Assembly (NCBI RefSeq): GCF_028291745.1
Contig: NZ_JAQGNQ010000038.1
Span: 1 to 37,296, forward strand
Length of the DNA stretch: 37,296 bases
Origin: Ramlibacter sp.
Lineage (GTDB): Bacteria; Pseudomonadota; Gammaproteobacteria; Burkholderiales; Burkholderiaceae_C
Direction of reading: 5' to 3'
The translations under genes and the position numbers were made by a program. Within the stretch, counting starts at the first letter, position 1. Every line of letters starts with the position of its first letter. Positions 1 to 6,984 of this stretch are shown here, piece after piece. The notes beneath the pieces are model-generated. The model saw only the letters and a list, made by a program, of their open reading frames with translations. It was not told the origin of the DNA and did not search any database.

Positions 1-57
1 CCGCGTCTTCTTCCGCTTGCCGGCGTACTCCGCGTCGGAGAAACTGATCTGGCTCAT
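1..57 (-). CDS. IS5-family transposase, N-terminal fragment running off the window
   Basis: Nineteen codons are visible from an ATG at 57. The peptide begins MSQISFSDAEYAGKRKKTR, the conserved N-terminus of IS5-group DDE transposases (M-S/T-Q-x-S-F-x-D-A-E-Y-x-x-K-R-K-x-T-R). The catalytic DDE residues lie beyond the window. A purine-rich GGAGCC stretch on the minus strand just upstream (about 69-64) can act as ribosome binding site. Whether the full gene is intact cannot be seen. Confidence 0.85.
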   Translation of the reverse strand, partial: MSQISFSDAEYAGKRKKTR

Positions 58-122
58 CGCGCAGGCTCCTTTGCGTCAATCAACGCGCCGCGGCATGATC
101 GGTGGACTTGTTCAGACTTTCC
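1..122 (-). mobile_element. IS5-family insertion sequence, one end only
   Basis: The window opens inside an insertion sequence. Reading the minus strand, the element begins with a terminal repeat at 122-104, has a leader of about 46 bases, and then a transposase start codon at 57. The terminal sequence (minus strand GGAAAGTCTGAACAAGTCC) resembles IS5-group ends, which begin GGAA and carry GAACAAGTC. The base pairs just outside, TTAG at 123-126, fit the YTAR target duplicated by IS5 elements. The other end lies outside the window, so element length and intactness cannot be judged. Confidence 0.85.
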
Positions 123-126
123 TTAG
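104..126. repeat. IS5 terminal inverted repeat plus TTAG target site
   Basis: 104-122 is the outer 19 bp of the element and 123-126 (TTAG) is the presumed 4-bp target duplication. The assignment rests on similarity to known IS5 ends, on the YTAR target rule and on the distance to the transposase start. The partner repeat is outside the window, so the duplication itself is unproven. Confidence 0.75.
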
Positions 127-165
127 ACCGCAGGAGTAGGATTAATCGCTACCCCGGAGTACCGA

Positions 166-386
166 ATGGCCGCCTCTCTCGCCAAGATCGAAGCCGAAGC
201 GCTGCAGCTGTCAGCCGAGGAACGGGTGCGCCTGGCCGACCACCTCCTGGCAAGTGTGGCTGGTGAGCCCGAGTCGAGGAGGCTTGGGCTGAGGAGGTCG
301 AGCGGCGGTTGGCTGAAGTCGAGGCTGGCGCACCTCTCGTGTTCCTGGAAGACGCCGTTGCCCGCGCTCGCCGCGGGATCTTGTGA
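166..386 (+). pseudogene. Addiction-module antitoxin, broken by a one-base frameshift
   Basis: The reading frame starts at ATG 166 with MAASLAKIEAEALQLSAEER, typical of the short helical antitoxins (Unstab_antitox, about 70-75 residues) paired with RelE/ParE toxins. After residue 36 (near base 274) the frame loses one G: the other frame then reads V/E-E-A-W-A-E-E-V-E-R-R-L-A-E-V, continues through FLEDAVARARRGIL and stops at TGA 384-386. Restoring one base gives a normal 73-residue antitoxin whose stop overlaps the toxin GTG start, as in intact operons. As it stands the gene would make an 83-residue product with a foreign tail. Either it is a true pseudogene or there is a sequencing error at 271-274. 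It sits 40 bp from an IS5 insertion. Confidence 0.75.
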
Positions 387-556
387 AGATCTCCCTCAAC
401 GCACAGGCGGAGCTTGAGCTGGTTGAGGGGTCTGCCTGCTATGCGCGAAAAGCCAATGCACAGGTTGCGGAAGCGTTCATCTCGGAATTCGACCGCTCTG
501 CCTTCGCTGCGATCCTTTCCGCCGCTCGCGGGTCGACTCCGACGTTATACGGTTGA
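383..556 (+). pseudogene. RelE/ParE-family toxin, C-terminally truncated
   Basis: A GTG at 383 overlaps the antitoxin stop. The first about 40 residues (VKISLNAQAELELVEGSACY, then ARKANAQVAEAFISEFDRS) match the N-terminal half of ParE/RelE toxins: beta strand, helix with A-E-x-E-L, and the second helix ending EFxRS. Family members are about 90-100 residues; here homology ends near base 505 and the frame stops after 57 residues with an unrelated tail. The strands that carry the basic active-site residues are missing, so the product should not be a functional toxin. The break looks like a deletion or junction with the following sequence. Confidence 0.65.
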
Positions 557-607
557 CACACCCCTGCGATGACTCGCGTCGCGCAACCCGAAACGAGCGG
601 CAAATCC

Positions 608-859
608 ATGAGCAAGGCTAAAGACGAACTGCGCCGCGAGTACCGGCGAGACGACCTCGGAAAAGGGGTGCGGGGCAAGTACCTGTCGCGAGTTTCGAAG
701 GGGACGAATCTCGTCCTCTTGGACGACGAGATCGCCAAGGCGTTTCCCACCACGGAGGCCGTGAACGAAGCCCTCACCGGCCTCCTGGAGCTCACAGAGC
801 AGACCGCGCGCATAACAGGTCGCTCGACACGGACGATTCGCAAGCGAGCAGCCGGTTAG
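608..859 (+). CDS. Small conserved hypothetical protein next to toxin-antitoxin remnants
   Basis: The predicted protein is 83 residues from ATG 608; an in-frame start at 569 would add 13 residues. It is charged at the N-terminus (KDELRREYRRDDLGKG), with a core VRGKYLSRVSKGTNLVLLDD followed by a helix starting AKAFPTTEAVNEALTGLLEL, and a basic tail. The core and A-x-x-F-P-T-T-E-A-V-N-x-A-L segment look like small proteins often found beside toxin-like genes, so an antitoxin-like or regulatory role is possible, but I cannot name a family. There is no signal peptide or membrane segment. Upstream sequence is the truncated toxin, so any original partner may be lost. Confidence 0.6.
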   Translation: MSKAKDELRREYRRDDLGKGVRGKYLSRVSKGTNLVLLDDEIAKAFPTTEAVNEALTGLLELTEQTARITGRSTRTIRKRAAG

Positions 860-936
860 CCCCAACGTCATGTCGCATGAAAGCCGCTGCTGAATTGAAG
901 CGCTACGCCGAAGAAATGAGCCCCGCGGCGCCCTGA

Positions 937-962
937 CCGGAAGCGGCCAGGGCCGCTTCCGG
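937..962 (-). terminator. Strong hairpin behind the lipoprotein gene
   Basis: A perfect 12-bp inverted repeat (937-948 with 951-962, CCGGAAGCGGCC and its complement) lies 8 bases beyond the stop of the minus-strand lipoprotein gene. No T tract follows on either strand, so it may act as an RNA-stabilising hairpin or a weak terminator rather than a classical intrinsic terminator. Confidence 0.5.
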
Positions 963-970
963 ATTCAGCC

Positions 971-1558
971 TCAATTGCAGGAAATCGCCACGTTGCCCAT
1001 GACTCCCACGGCCACGATGCCCGTGCCGTTGGTGACGGTGCAGGTCTGTTGTGCGGGCTGCGTCGTGACGGCCACGCTGTAGGCCGAGCCGGCCGGCAGG
1101 ATGCCGGGGAACGCGAACGAGCCATTCGTCGCAATCGGCAGGATCTGGCCGTTGCTCAGCGTCAGCCAGACACTGCCGCCCGCCGCCAGCCCGGAGACGG
1201 TGCCGCCCACGGACGACGTCACCGAACAGGCCACCGTAACCGAGCTGACGTTGTCGGCCAAGGAATCGACCGTGCCCACCCCGTTGGTGACCGTGCAGCT
1301 CTCGCCCAGGGGCTGCGTCAGGACCGACACGCTGTAGGTGGCGCCGGCGGCCATGCCGGTGGTGAAAGCGAAGCTCTGGTCGGCGCTCAGGATCAGGTTG
1401 TCCGTGTTGTTGTTCTGCAGGGTGACGCTCTGGCCGGCGGCGAGCCCGCTGACCGAGCCGCCGATCGTGGCATCGGTGCCGCCGCCGCAAGCGGCCAGCG
1501 AAGCCGCCAGCGCGAGAACAGCGGTGCCCTCAAGAAACCGCTGAATCGAAATCCTCAT
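971..1558 (-). CDS. Lipoprotein with two tandem repeat domains
   Basis: The protein is 195 residues, starting at ATG 1558 with a good ribosome site (CGGAGG, 6-7 bases upstream). The signal peptide ends in a lipobox (ASLAAC), so the mature protein is expected to be lipid-anchored at Cys, then GGG. The rest is two copies of an about 80-residue beta-rich module. Each copy runs: G-G-x-V-S-G-L-A-A-G, a central phenylalanine strand (SFAF), A-x-Y-S-V-x-V-x-T-Q-P, C-T-V-T-N-G, and a final V/I-x-C. The paired cysteines in each copy may form a disulfide. Such modules recur in surface or periplasmic lipoproteins of Burkholderiales, often in longer arrays; the function is unknown. The reading frame stays open far upstream, but that part is antisense to other genes. 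Confidence 0.85.
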   Translation of the reverse strand: MRISIQRFLEGTAVLALAASLAACGGGTDATIGGSVSGLAAGQSVTLQNNNTDNLILSADQSFAFTTGMAAGATYSVSVLTQPLGESCTVTNGVGTVDSLADNVSSVTVACSVTSSVGGTVSGLAAGGSVWLTLSNGQILPIATNGSFAFPGILPAGSAYSVAVTTQPAQQTCTVTNGTGIVAVGVMGNVAISCN

Positions 1559-1716
1559 GAAAAACCTCCGGTGGGAACATTTGAATAAGCGGCGAAGACG
1601 CTGCTTGTGCGCCACGCCGCTGCGCATTAAGGACGGCGCGCATTGCTCGGAGGTTGGCTTGGGGTAAAGAGGGCGTAAACAACGGAATAGCCGGACCTGC
1701 GGATTTGAATACCTGC

Positions 1717-2529
1717 CTAGCGCTTGCGCGCCGGTGGGCGCTGCGACGCCGCGAGCAGGCTGGCCAGGAGCGGATCGCTGACCTGCGCCGAAGCGCCGCT
1801 GGGCAACGCGGAGATCACCTTGATGGCGCGATCGTGGTAATCGCTCGCGGCCTGCCGGGCCGCGGCAGGGTCGCGCGCTTCGATCGCGGCCACCAGCCGC
1901 TCGCGCTCGGCGGCCAACCGCTGCACGGTCTTGCGCCAGGCGGCGAAGGTGCTGCCGGAGAGCTGCATGGCCAGGCGAACCTGCAGGCCGGCGAGGAATG
2001 CCGCGAGCGCGGCCAGCAGGGGATTGCCTGAAATCAGGACGAGATGATTGAGGAAGGCGGTGAGCGCGGCCGACAGTTCGTCGGCGTCGCGGGCCGCGTT
2101 CATGGCGTCTATCGTGCCGCGCAGGCTTGCTGTTTCCCGCGCCGTGGCCCGCGTGGCCGCGATTTCGGCGGCGTGCATGTTGAGGGCCTTCAGCACGCCC
2201 AGCACCTCGGCCACGCCGATCCGCTCGATCTGGATCATCGAACCGAGCGGGCCGTCCAGCAGGCTCGACGGATTGCCGGTGACGTAGGCGCCGCTGCCGT
2301 GCCGGACTTCCACCAGTCCGCTGGCGACCAGGCCGCGCACCGCTTCGCGCACGGTGGCGCCGCTCACGCCGAAGCCGGCGGCCAGTTCGCGTTCGGTCGG
2401 CAGCTTGGCGCCGCGCGCGAACCGGCCGCCGACGATGTCGAGCCGGAGATCCTCGAGGATCTGGTGGGCGGCGTTGCCGCGGTCCAGCGGGCGCGAAGGG
2501 GCCCAGGAAGAGTTGCGCGAGGTGTTCAT
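1717..2529 (-). CDS. GntR-family regulator, FadR/FCD subfamily
   Basis: The 270-residue protein has an N-terminal winged helix-turn-helix (about residues 20-85; LPTERELAAGFGVSGATVRE then VRGLVASGLVEVRHGSGAYV). This is followed by a helical FCD effector domain with the expected histidines (H-x-A-x-E-I, H-L-V-L, Y-H-D-R-A-I), which in this family usually bind a metal and a small carboxylate. It is divergent from the GlcG-like/Bug/SnoaL cluster and probably represses it and itself through the palindrome at 2563-2579. The ligand is unknown; a hydroxy or dicarboxylic acid would suit the Bug protein, which is inference. No clear Shine-Dalgarno precedes ATG 2529. Confidence 0.9.
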   Translation of the reverse strand: MNTSRNSSWAPSRPLDRGNAAHQILEDLRLDIVGGRFARGAKLPTERELAAGFGVSGATVREAVRGLVASGLVEVRHGSGAYVTGNPSSLLDGPLGSMIQIERIGVAEVLGVLKALNMHAAEIAATRATARETASLRGTIDAMNAARDADELSAALTAFLNHLVLISGNPLLAALAAFLAGLQVRLAMQLSGSTFAAWRKTVQRLAAERERLVAAIEARDPAAARQAASDYHDRAIKVISALPSGASAQVSDPLLASLLAASQRPPARKR

Positions 2530-2562
2530 TGCATTGGCGAAAAGGGCTGCTACAGTACGCCG

Positions 2563-2579
2563 AAGTCACCTGGTGACTT
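2563..2579. promoter_or_regulatory. Perfect 17-bp palindrome, candidate GntR operator
   Basis: AAGTCACC-T-GGTGACTT has 8-bp arms around a single central base. It lies in the 85-bp gap between the divergent regulator (start 2529) and the GlcG-like gene (start 2615). FadR-type regulators bind short palindromes of this size, often with GGT/ACC half-sites. Position and symmetry support an operator; binding is inferred. Confidence 0.65.
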
Positions 2580-2614
2580 TGAGACTCGACGTCCGTCCAC
2601 CGCCATTTTCCGCC

Positions 2615-3067
2615 ATGTCCCAAATGTCTCCCGATCGCGTCCTGCTGCCGCTGAAAACCGCGGCGCTCATCGTCGAGGCCGCGCTCGCGCAGGCGCGGCA
2701 ACTCAAGCTGCAGCCGATGACGGTGGCGGTCCTCGACGCGGGGGGCCACCTGCTGGCATTCCAGCGCGAGGATGGTTCGGGCATCCTGCGGCCCCAGATC
2801 GCCACCGGCAAGGCCTGGGGCGTGCTGGGCATGGGGGCCGGCGGTCGCACGATGGCCGAGCGCGCCGAGAGCCATCCCGTCTTCTATGGCGCCTTGTTCG
2901 CCGCCTCGGAAGGCCGGGTGTTCCCGGTGCGCGGCGGCGTGCTGGTGCGCGACGGCGACGGCCGGGTGCTCGGTTCGGTCGGCGTCAGCGGGGACTTGCC
3001 CGATCGCGACGAGCAATGCGCCATCGCCGGCATCGAAGCCGCGCGGCTGCTTGCCGACGCCGGCTGA
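2615..3067 (+). CDS. GlcG/HbpS-like heme-binding family protein (DUF336)
   Basis: The 150-residue single-domain protein has the family pattern: an N-terminal helix with L-x-x-A-x-x-I-V-E-A-A-L, then AVLDAGGHLLAFQREDG, a K-A-W segment, and a C-terminal G-G-V-L-V-R-D-G-D-G-R-V-L-G-S-V-G-V-S-G with D-E-Q-C-A-I-A-G-I. Some members (HbpS) bind heme; GlcG and many others have unproven roles near organic-acid catabolism genes. No signal peptide is seen, so it is probably cytoplasmic. ATG 2615 is used; ATG 2624 is an alternative. It is first in a plus-strand cluster and 36 bp before the Bug gene. Confidence 0.85.
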   Translation: MSQMSPDRVLLPLKTAALIVEAALAQARQLKLQPMTVAVLDAGGHLLAFQREDGSGILRPQIATGKAWGVLGMGAGGRTMAERAESHPVFYGALFAASEGRVFPVRGGVLVRDGDGRVLGSVGVSGDLPDRDEQCAIAGIEAARLLADAG

Positions 3068-3103
3068 GTGCCGCGCCCCACAGAGAACAACGAAGGAGAC
3101 CCC

Positions 3104-4081
3104 ATGATTGCTCGAAGAACCGTGTTGCAGGCGGCGGGGGCGCTCTGTGCCGCCGGTCCGCTGGACCAGCTGCTGGCGCAGACGCCGGGGTCGGTGCGGG
3201 TCTGCGTGGGCTTTCCACCCGGCAGCGCCGCCGACGTGGTGGCGCGGCTCGCGGCGCTCAAGCTGTCCGCCTCCGGCACGCCGCACGTCGTCGACAACCG
3301 CGCGGGCGCGGGCGGCCGGCTGGCTGTGGACAACATCAAGCGGGCGCCGGCGGATGGCTCGGCGATGCTGGTCACGCCGGACGCGATCATGACGATCTAC
3401 CCGCACGTGTACAAGAAGCTCACTTACCAGCCGCTGGTGGACCTGAAGCCAGTGACCACGCTGTGCATGGTGCCGCTGGGGATCGCGGTCGGACCGCTGG
3501 TGCCGGCGGAGGTGCGCACGGTCGCCGACTTCGTGCGCTGGGCCAAGGCCAACCCGGGCAAGGCCACGTTCGGCACCTCGGGCGCGGGCACGACGCTGCA
3601 CTTCACCGGCTGGATGCTGGCGCAAGCCGCCGGCATCGAACTCACGCACGTGCCCTACCGAGGCTCCATCCTGGCGGCGCAGGATATGGTGGCTGGGCAG
3701 ATTGCCGCCAGCATCAACGTGCTCGGTGAAGTGCTGCCGTTCGCGCAGGCCGGCAAGGCCCGCGTGCTGGCGGTGTCGGGCCCGACCCGGTCCCGCTTCG
3801 CACCCGACATCCCCACCGTGCGCGAGGCCGGCTACCCGTCGCTGGAGTCCATGACCTGGTTTGGCGTGTTCCTGCCGGCGAAAACACCGGACGCGCTGGT
3901 GGCCAGCGTGAGCCGCGCCCTGGCCGAAGGCTTGAAGGACCCGGACGCCCGCGAGATGCTGGCCAAGATGACCATGGATGCGTCGACGCTGTCGCCGCAG
4001 GAATTCACCGCCCTGATCCGCCGCGACCTCGCTCGCTGGGAGCCGGTCGTCAAGCAGACCGGCTATACCTCCGAAGACTGA
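3104..4081 (+). CDS. Bug-family tripartite tricarboxylate transporter solute-binding protein
   Basis: The 325-residue protein begins at ATG 3104 behind GAAGGAG. It has a Tat-like or Sec signal (MIARRTVLQAAGALCAAGP) and the Bug/TctC fold: V-x-V-G-F-P-P-G-S-A-A-D-V-V-A-R, V-D-N-R-A-G-A-G-G, the ligand-loop region P-A-D-G-S, FGTSGAGTTLHFTG, the HVPYRGS motif, and IPTVREAGYP. It should bind a carboxylate in the periplasm. No TctA/TctB membrane subunits lie nearby, so it is an orphan receptor, which is common in Burkholderiales. The neighbours (FCD regulator, GlcG-like, SnoaL-like) suggest a small catabolic or sensing locus for an unknown acid. Confidence 0.92.
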   Translation: MIARRTVLQAAGALCAAGPLDQLLAQTPGSVRVCVGFPPGSAADVVARLAALKLSASGTPHVVDNRAGAGGRLAVDNIKRAPADGSAMLVTPDAIMTIYPHVYKKLTYQPLVDLKPVTTLCMVPLGIAVGPLVPAEVRTVADFVRWAKANPGKATFGTSGAGTTLHFTGWMLAQAAGIELTHVPYRGSILAAQDMVAGQIAASINVLGEVLPFAQAGKARVLAVSGPTRSRFAPDIPTVREAGYPSLESMTWFGVFLPAKTPDALVASVSRALAEGLKDPDAREMLAKMTMDASTLSPQEFTALIRRDLARWEPVVKQTGYTSED

Positions 4082-4083
4082 GA

Positions 4084-4518
4084 TTGAACCAGAACCAGGC
4101 TGCGGCGCCGGCCGCGAACGTGGAGCGCATCCGCCAGATCCTGGGTGACTTCGCGTGGTTCGCCGATCGCGGCGACGGCGAGCGCCTGGCGCAGCTGTTC
4201 GTGGCGGACGGCGTCCTGCACGTCGGCGGGCAGGAGCTCGTGGGCCGCGAGCAGATCGCCCAGGACTGCCTGCGCCGCGCCGCCATCCCGGGACGCAAGA
4301 CCCGCCACGTGTGGTCCAACCTGCGCATCGAGCGGGTCGAAGCGGGGTCGATTTCCAGCACCGTGGTGCAGCTCACCTTCGAGCAGGTCGACCAGCAGGA
4401 GTCCGGCTCGCAGCAGTTGCGCATCAGCGACGTGTTCGACACCTTCGTCCAGGATTCGGCGGGCCAGTGGCGCATTGCCAGCCGGCTGATCCAGCGTGCC
4501 ATGGGCCTCACGCTCTGA
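4084..4518 (+). CDS. SnoaL-like / NTF2-fold protein
   Basis: The protein is 144 residues from TTG 4084, two bases after the Bug stop; GTG 4120 is an alternative start. It has the NTF2-like layout: an N-terminal helix (I-R-Q-I-L-G-D-F-A-W-F-A-D-R-G-D-G-E-R-L-A-Q-L-F), D-G-V-L-H-V-G-G, G-R-E-Q-I-A-Q, T-R-H-V-W-S-N-L, and a C-terminal strand with W-R-I-A-S-R. Family members are small hydratases, isomerases or dehydratase-like enzymes; the H-V-W-S-N segment resembles the SnoaL_4 group. Tight spacing indicates co-transcription with the Bug gene. The substrate is unknown. Confidence 0.8.
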   Translation: MNQNQAAAPAANVERIRQILGDFAWFADRGDGERLAQLFVADGVLHVGGQELVGREQIAQDCLRRAAIPGRKTRHVWSNLRIERVEAGSISSTVVQLTFEQVDQQESGSQQLRISDVFDTFVQDSAGQWRIASRLIQRAMGLTL

Positions 4519-4626
4519 ACCAGGGCGGGGCGGCGACAATTCAGTGCCGGATAATGGCGGCCCGGCGGTGAAGTTGTTCACGAACTCTTGTCGGCCCAGA
4601 GCGGCCGCTCATGTCGACCACCTCAC

Positions 4627-5073
4627 ATGCAGTCACTCGCGCGTTCTTGCTTCCTCTCCCTGGCCTTTGTTTCGTCCTGGAGCCATGCGGCTGCGCCAGA
4701 CCCATCGCTCGTCGGCTGTTGGCGGGCCATGAAAATTGTTCAGCACGCGCAGGGCGCCCCAGAGGTGGAGGACACCTCCGGCAGGTGCACTCTCCAGTTC
4801 AAGGACGATCAACTTGCATCGACCTGCCAGACCGCGAGCGGGACGGTGACAAGCACGTACCGGTATCGAATCGCCCGTCCTGGTTTCTATTCGGCAACCA
4901 TGACCGGCAGCACCTACAAGACCGACCTGATCGGTTCGACGCGCGAATACGAATACCATGTCGACGGTGATCGACTCGCCACCGCGACCGATCTGCAAAC
5001 CACGGTGGCAGGGGCTCCCACCGTGACGGTCCGGGTGGAAACCGAAGCAGAGAGGACAGCCTGCGTGCGTTGA
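4627..5073 (+). CDS. Secreted hypothetical protein
   Basis: The protein is 148 residues from ATG 4627 with a clear Sec signal peptide (about 24 residues ending SHAAA). The mature part opens P-S-L-V-G-C-W-R and is rich in beta strands (T-V-T-S-T-Y-R-Y-R, Y-S-A-T-M-T-G-S, Y-E-Y-H-V-D-G-D-R-L), with four cysteines after the signal. This opening and strand pattern recall small periplasmic lipocalin-like or META-like proteins, but I do not recognise the family. A possible -10 (GATAAT, about 4551-4556) lies in the 108-bp gap after the SnoaL-like gene, so it may be its own unit. Codon use is slightly less GC-biased than its neighbours. Confidence 0.7.
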   Translation: MQSLARSCFLSLAFVSSWSHAAAPDPSLVGCWRAMKIVQHAQGAPEVEDTSGRCTLQFKDDQLASTCQTASGTVTSTYRYRIARPGFYSATMTGSTYKTDLIGSTREYEYHVDGDRLATATDLQTTVAGAPTVTVRVETEAERTACVR

Positions 5074-5136
5074 GGCGCGGACAGATTGTTGGTCCGGGTA
5101 CACCTCGCCGGAGTCGTCCAGTGGGACCCGAGGGGC

Positions 5137-6984
5137 TCACCCCGGTCGATCCGTATCCCACCCCGGCATCCGCTCGTCGCCCCCCTTCCTGCGCGCTTCG
5201 TTCTCCGCCCGCTCGCGCGCCATCTGCTCCTCGAGTTGCTGGCGCCCCGCCTTGACCACGGCGATCATGCGGGCGCGGTCGCGGTGGTGCGGGTACATCT
5301 TTTCGAACAGCGCCAGGTTGTGCCGGCGAAAGCGCATCGCCTGCTGGCGCGCGGCGTGCGCCGGCATGCCCAGCACCTCCAGCACGGTACGGCCGCTGCG
5401 CAGGCTCGACTCGAACACTTCCCGCTCGATGCGCAGCACGCCGCGATCGCGCAGCGCGTTCCAGTGGGTCACGTCGCGCGCGCGGGCCACCAGTTCGAGC
5501 TTGGGGAAGTTCTCGTGCACCAGGTCGACGATGCGCAGCGATTGTTCGACATCGTCCACGGCGACCACGAACACACGGGCCGATGCGGCACCCGCCGTGC
5601 GCAGCAGGTCCAGCCGCGTCGCGTCGCCGTAGTGCACCTTGTAGCCAAAGGAGCGCGCCGCCTCGACCATGTCGGCGTCGTGATCGAGCACGGTGGCACC
5701 AATGCCTTCCGCATTCAGCAAGCGGCCGATGATCTGCCCGTAGCGGCCGAAGCCGGCGATGATCACCGGCGCGTCCTGCGGCTGGCTGATCTCGGGCAGG
5801 GTGCGCTTGCCGTCTTCCAGCCGCGGCAGCAGCAGGCGGTCGGCGGCGACCAGCAGCACCGGGGTCAGCAGCATCGACACGGCCACCGCACCGATCAACA
5901 GCGATGCGGTCTCGGCCGGGAACACGTGGGCGCCGGCCGCGGCCTGGAACACCACGAACGCGAACTCGCCGCCTTGCGCCAGCAGCAGCGTGAACACCGG
6001 CCGCTCGGCCAGCGGTATGCCCATGGGCGCGGCGATGGCCCAGATCACCAGCGACTTCAGCACCAGCAAGCCGACGACGATCAGCGCCATCACGCCCGGC
6101 TGGCGCGCGAGCACGCCGAAGTCGACGCTCATGCCCACCGCGATGAAGAACAGCCCGAGCAGCAGGCCCTTGAAGGGCTCGATGTCGGTCTCCAGTTCGC
6201 GTCGATATTCGCTATCGGCCAGCAGCACGCCCGCGAGGAAGGCGCCCAGCGCCATCGACAGTCCCACCAGCAGCATCAAGGCAGCGATCGCCACCACCAG
6301 CAGCAGCGCCGCCGCCGTGAAGATCTCGGGCGTGCGGCTCTTCGCGATCCATCGCAGCAGGGGCCGCAGCGCGAGTCGGCCGCCGAGGATGATCCCGGCG
6401 ATCACGCCGACGATCTTCAGTGCCTCCATCAGCCGATCGCCGCCTGCCAGCTGCGCATCGCTCACGCCTCCCAGCAGGGGCAGCAGGGCCAGGATCGGAA
6501 TCGCGGCGACGTCCTGGAACAGCAGGATGGAAAAACCGGCGCGGCCGCTGCTGGTGGGCAGCAGGTTGCGCTCGCCCATCACCTGCAGTGCGATGGCGGT
6601 GGACGACAGCGCCAGGCCCAGCGCCCCGGCCAGTGCCGTGCGCCAGGGAACGCCCGCGATGGAGGCAGCGGCGAACAGCAGCGCGGCGCAAGCCAGCACC
6701 TGCGCGCTGCCCCAGCCGAAGATCGGATGTCGCAGGCTCCACAGGCGCCGCGGCTCCAGCTCCAGGCCGATCAGGAACAGCATCAGCACCACGCCGAATT
6801 CGGCGAAGTGCAGGATGTCCTCCACGTTGCTCACGAGCGCCAGCCCCCAGGGGCCGATCACGATGCCAGCCGCAAGATAGCCGAGGATCGAGCCGAGGCC
6901 CACCGCACGCGAGAGCGGCACGACGATCACCGCTGCGGCGAGGTAGACGAGACTTTCCATCAGCCAGGCAGGTGCGTTTTCCAT
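5137..6984 (-). CDS. kefC: KefC-type glutathione-gated K+/H+ antiporter
   Basis: The 615-residue protein has about twelve membrane helices of the CPA2 antiporter domain (residues 1-385), then a Rossmann RCK/TrkA-N domain (VIIAGFGRYGQIIGRLLNAE; D-H-D-A; G-D-A-T) and a charged C-terminal tail. The helix with G-A-F-L-A-G-V-L-L-A-D, S-E-Y-R-R-E-L-E and I-E-P-F-K-G-L-L-L-G matches the regulatory Q-loop and following helix of KefC. It should export K+ in exchange for H+ when glutathione adducts form, protecting against electrophiles. ATG 6984 overlaps by one base the TGA of the KefF-like gene, so the two are translationally coupled. KefB cannot be excluded. Confidence 0.92.
   Translation of the reverse strand: MENAPAWLMESLVYLAAAVIVVPLSRAVGLGSILGYLAAGIVIGPWGLALVSNVEDILHFAEFGVVLMLFLIGLELEPRRLWSLRHPIFGWGSAQVLACAALLFAAASIAGVPWRTALAGALGLALSSTAIALQVMGERNLLPTSSGRAGFSILLFQDVAAIPILALLPLLGGVSDAQLAGGDRLMEALKIVGVIAGIILGGRLALRPLLRWIAKSRTPEIFTAAALLLVVAIAALMLLVGLSMALGAFLAGVLLADSEYRRELETDIEPFKGLLLGLFFIAVGMSVDFGVLARQPGVMALIVVGLLVLKSLVIWAIAAPMGIPLAERPVFTLLLAQGGEFAFVVFQAAAGAHVFPAETASLLIGAVAVSMLLTPVLLVAADRLLLPRLEDGKRTLPEISQPQDAPVIIAGFGRYGQIIGRLLNAEGIGATVLDHDADMVEAARSFGYKVHYGDATRLDLLRTAGAASARVFVVAVDDVEQSLRIVDLVHENFPKLELVARARDVTHWNALRDRGVLRIEREVFESSLRSGRTVLEVLGMPAHAARQQAMRFRRHNLALFEKMYPHHRDRARMIAVVKAGRQQLEEQMARERAENEARRKGGDERMPGWDTDRPG

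Noticed and set aside
543..556. CGTTATAC near the end of the truncated toxin as an integron attC core
   Set aside because: It does not fit GTTRRRY, and no paired inverse core or integron integrase is present.
1559..3649. A very long minus-strand open frame continuing upstream from the lipoprotein gene
   Set aside because: High GC keeps antisense frames open. The extra part is low-complexity Arg/Ala/Gly sequence opposite the GntR, GlcG-like and Bug genes, and the lipoprotein has its own start with signal peptide and ribosome site at 1558.
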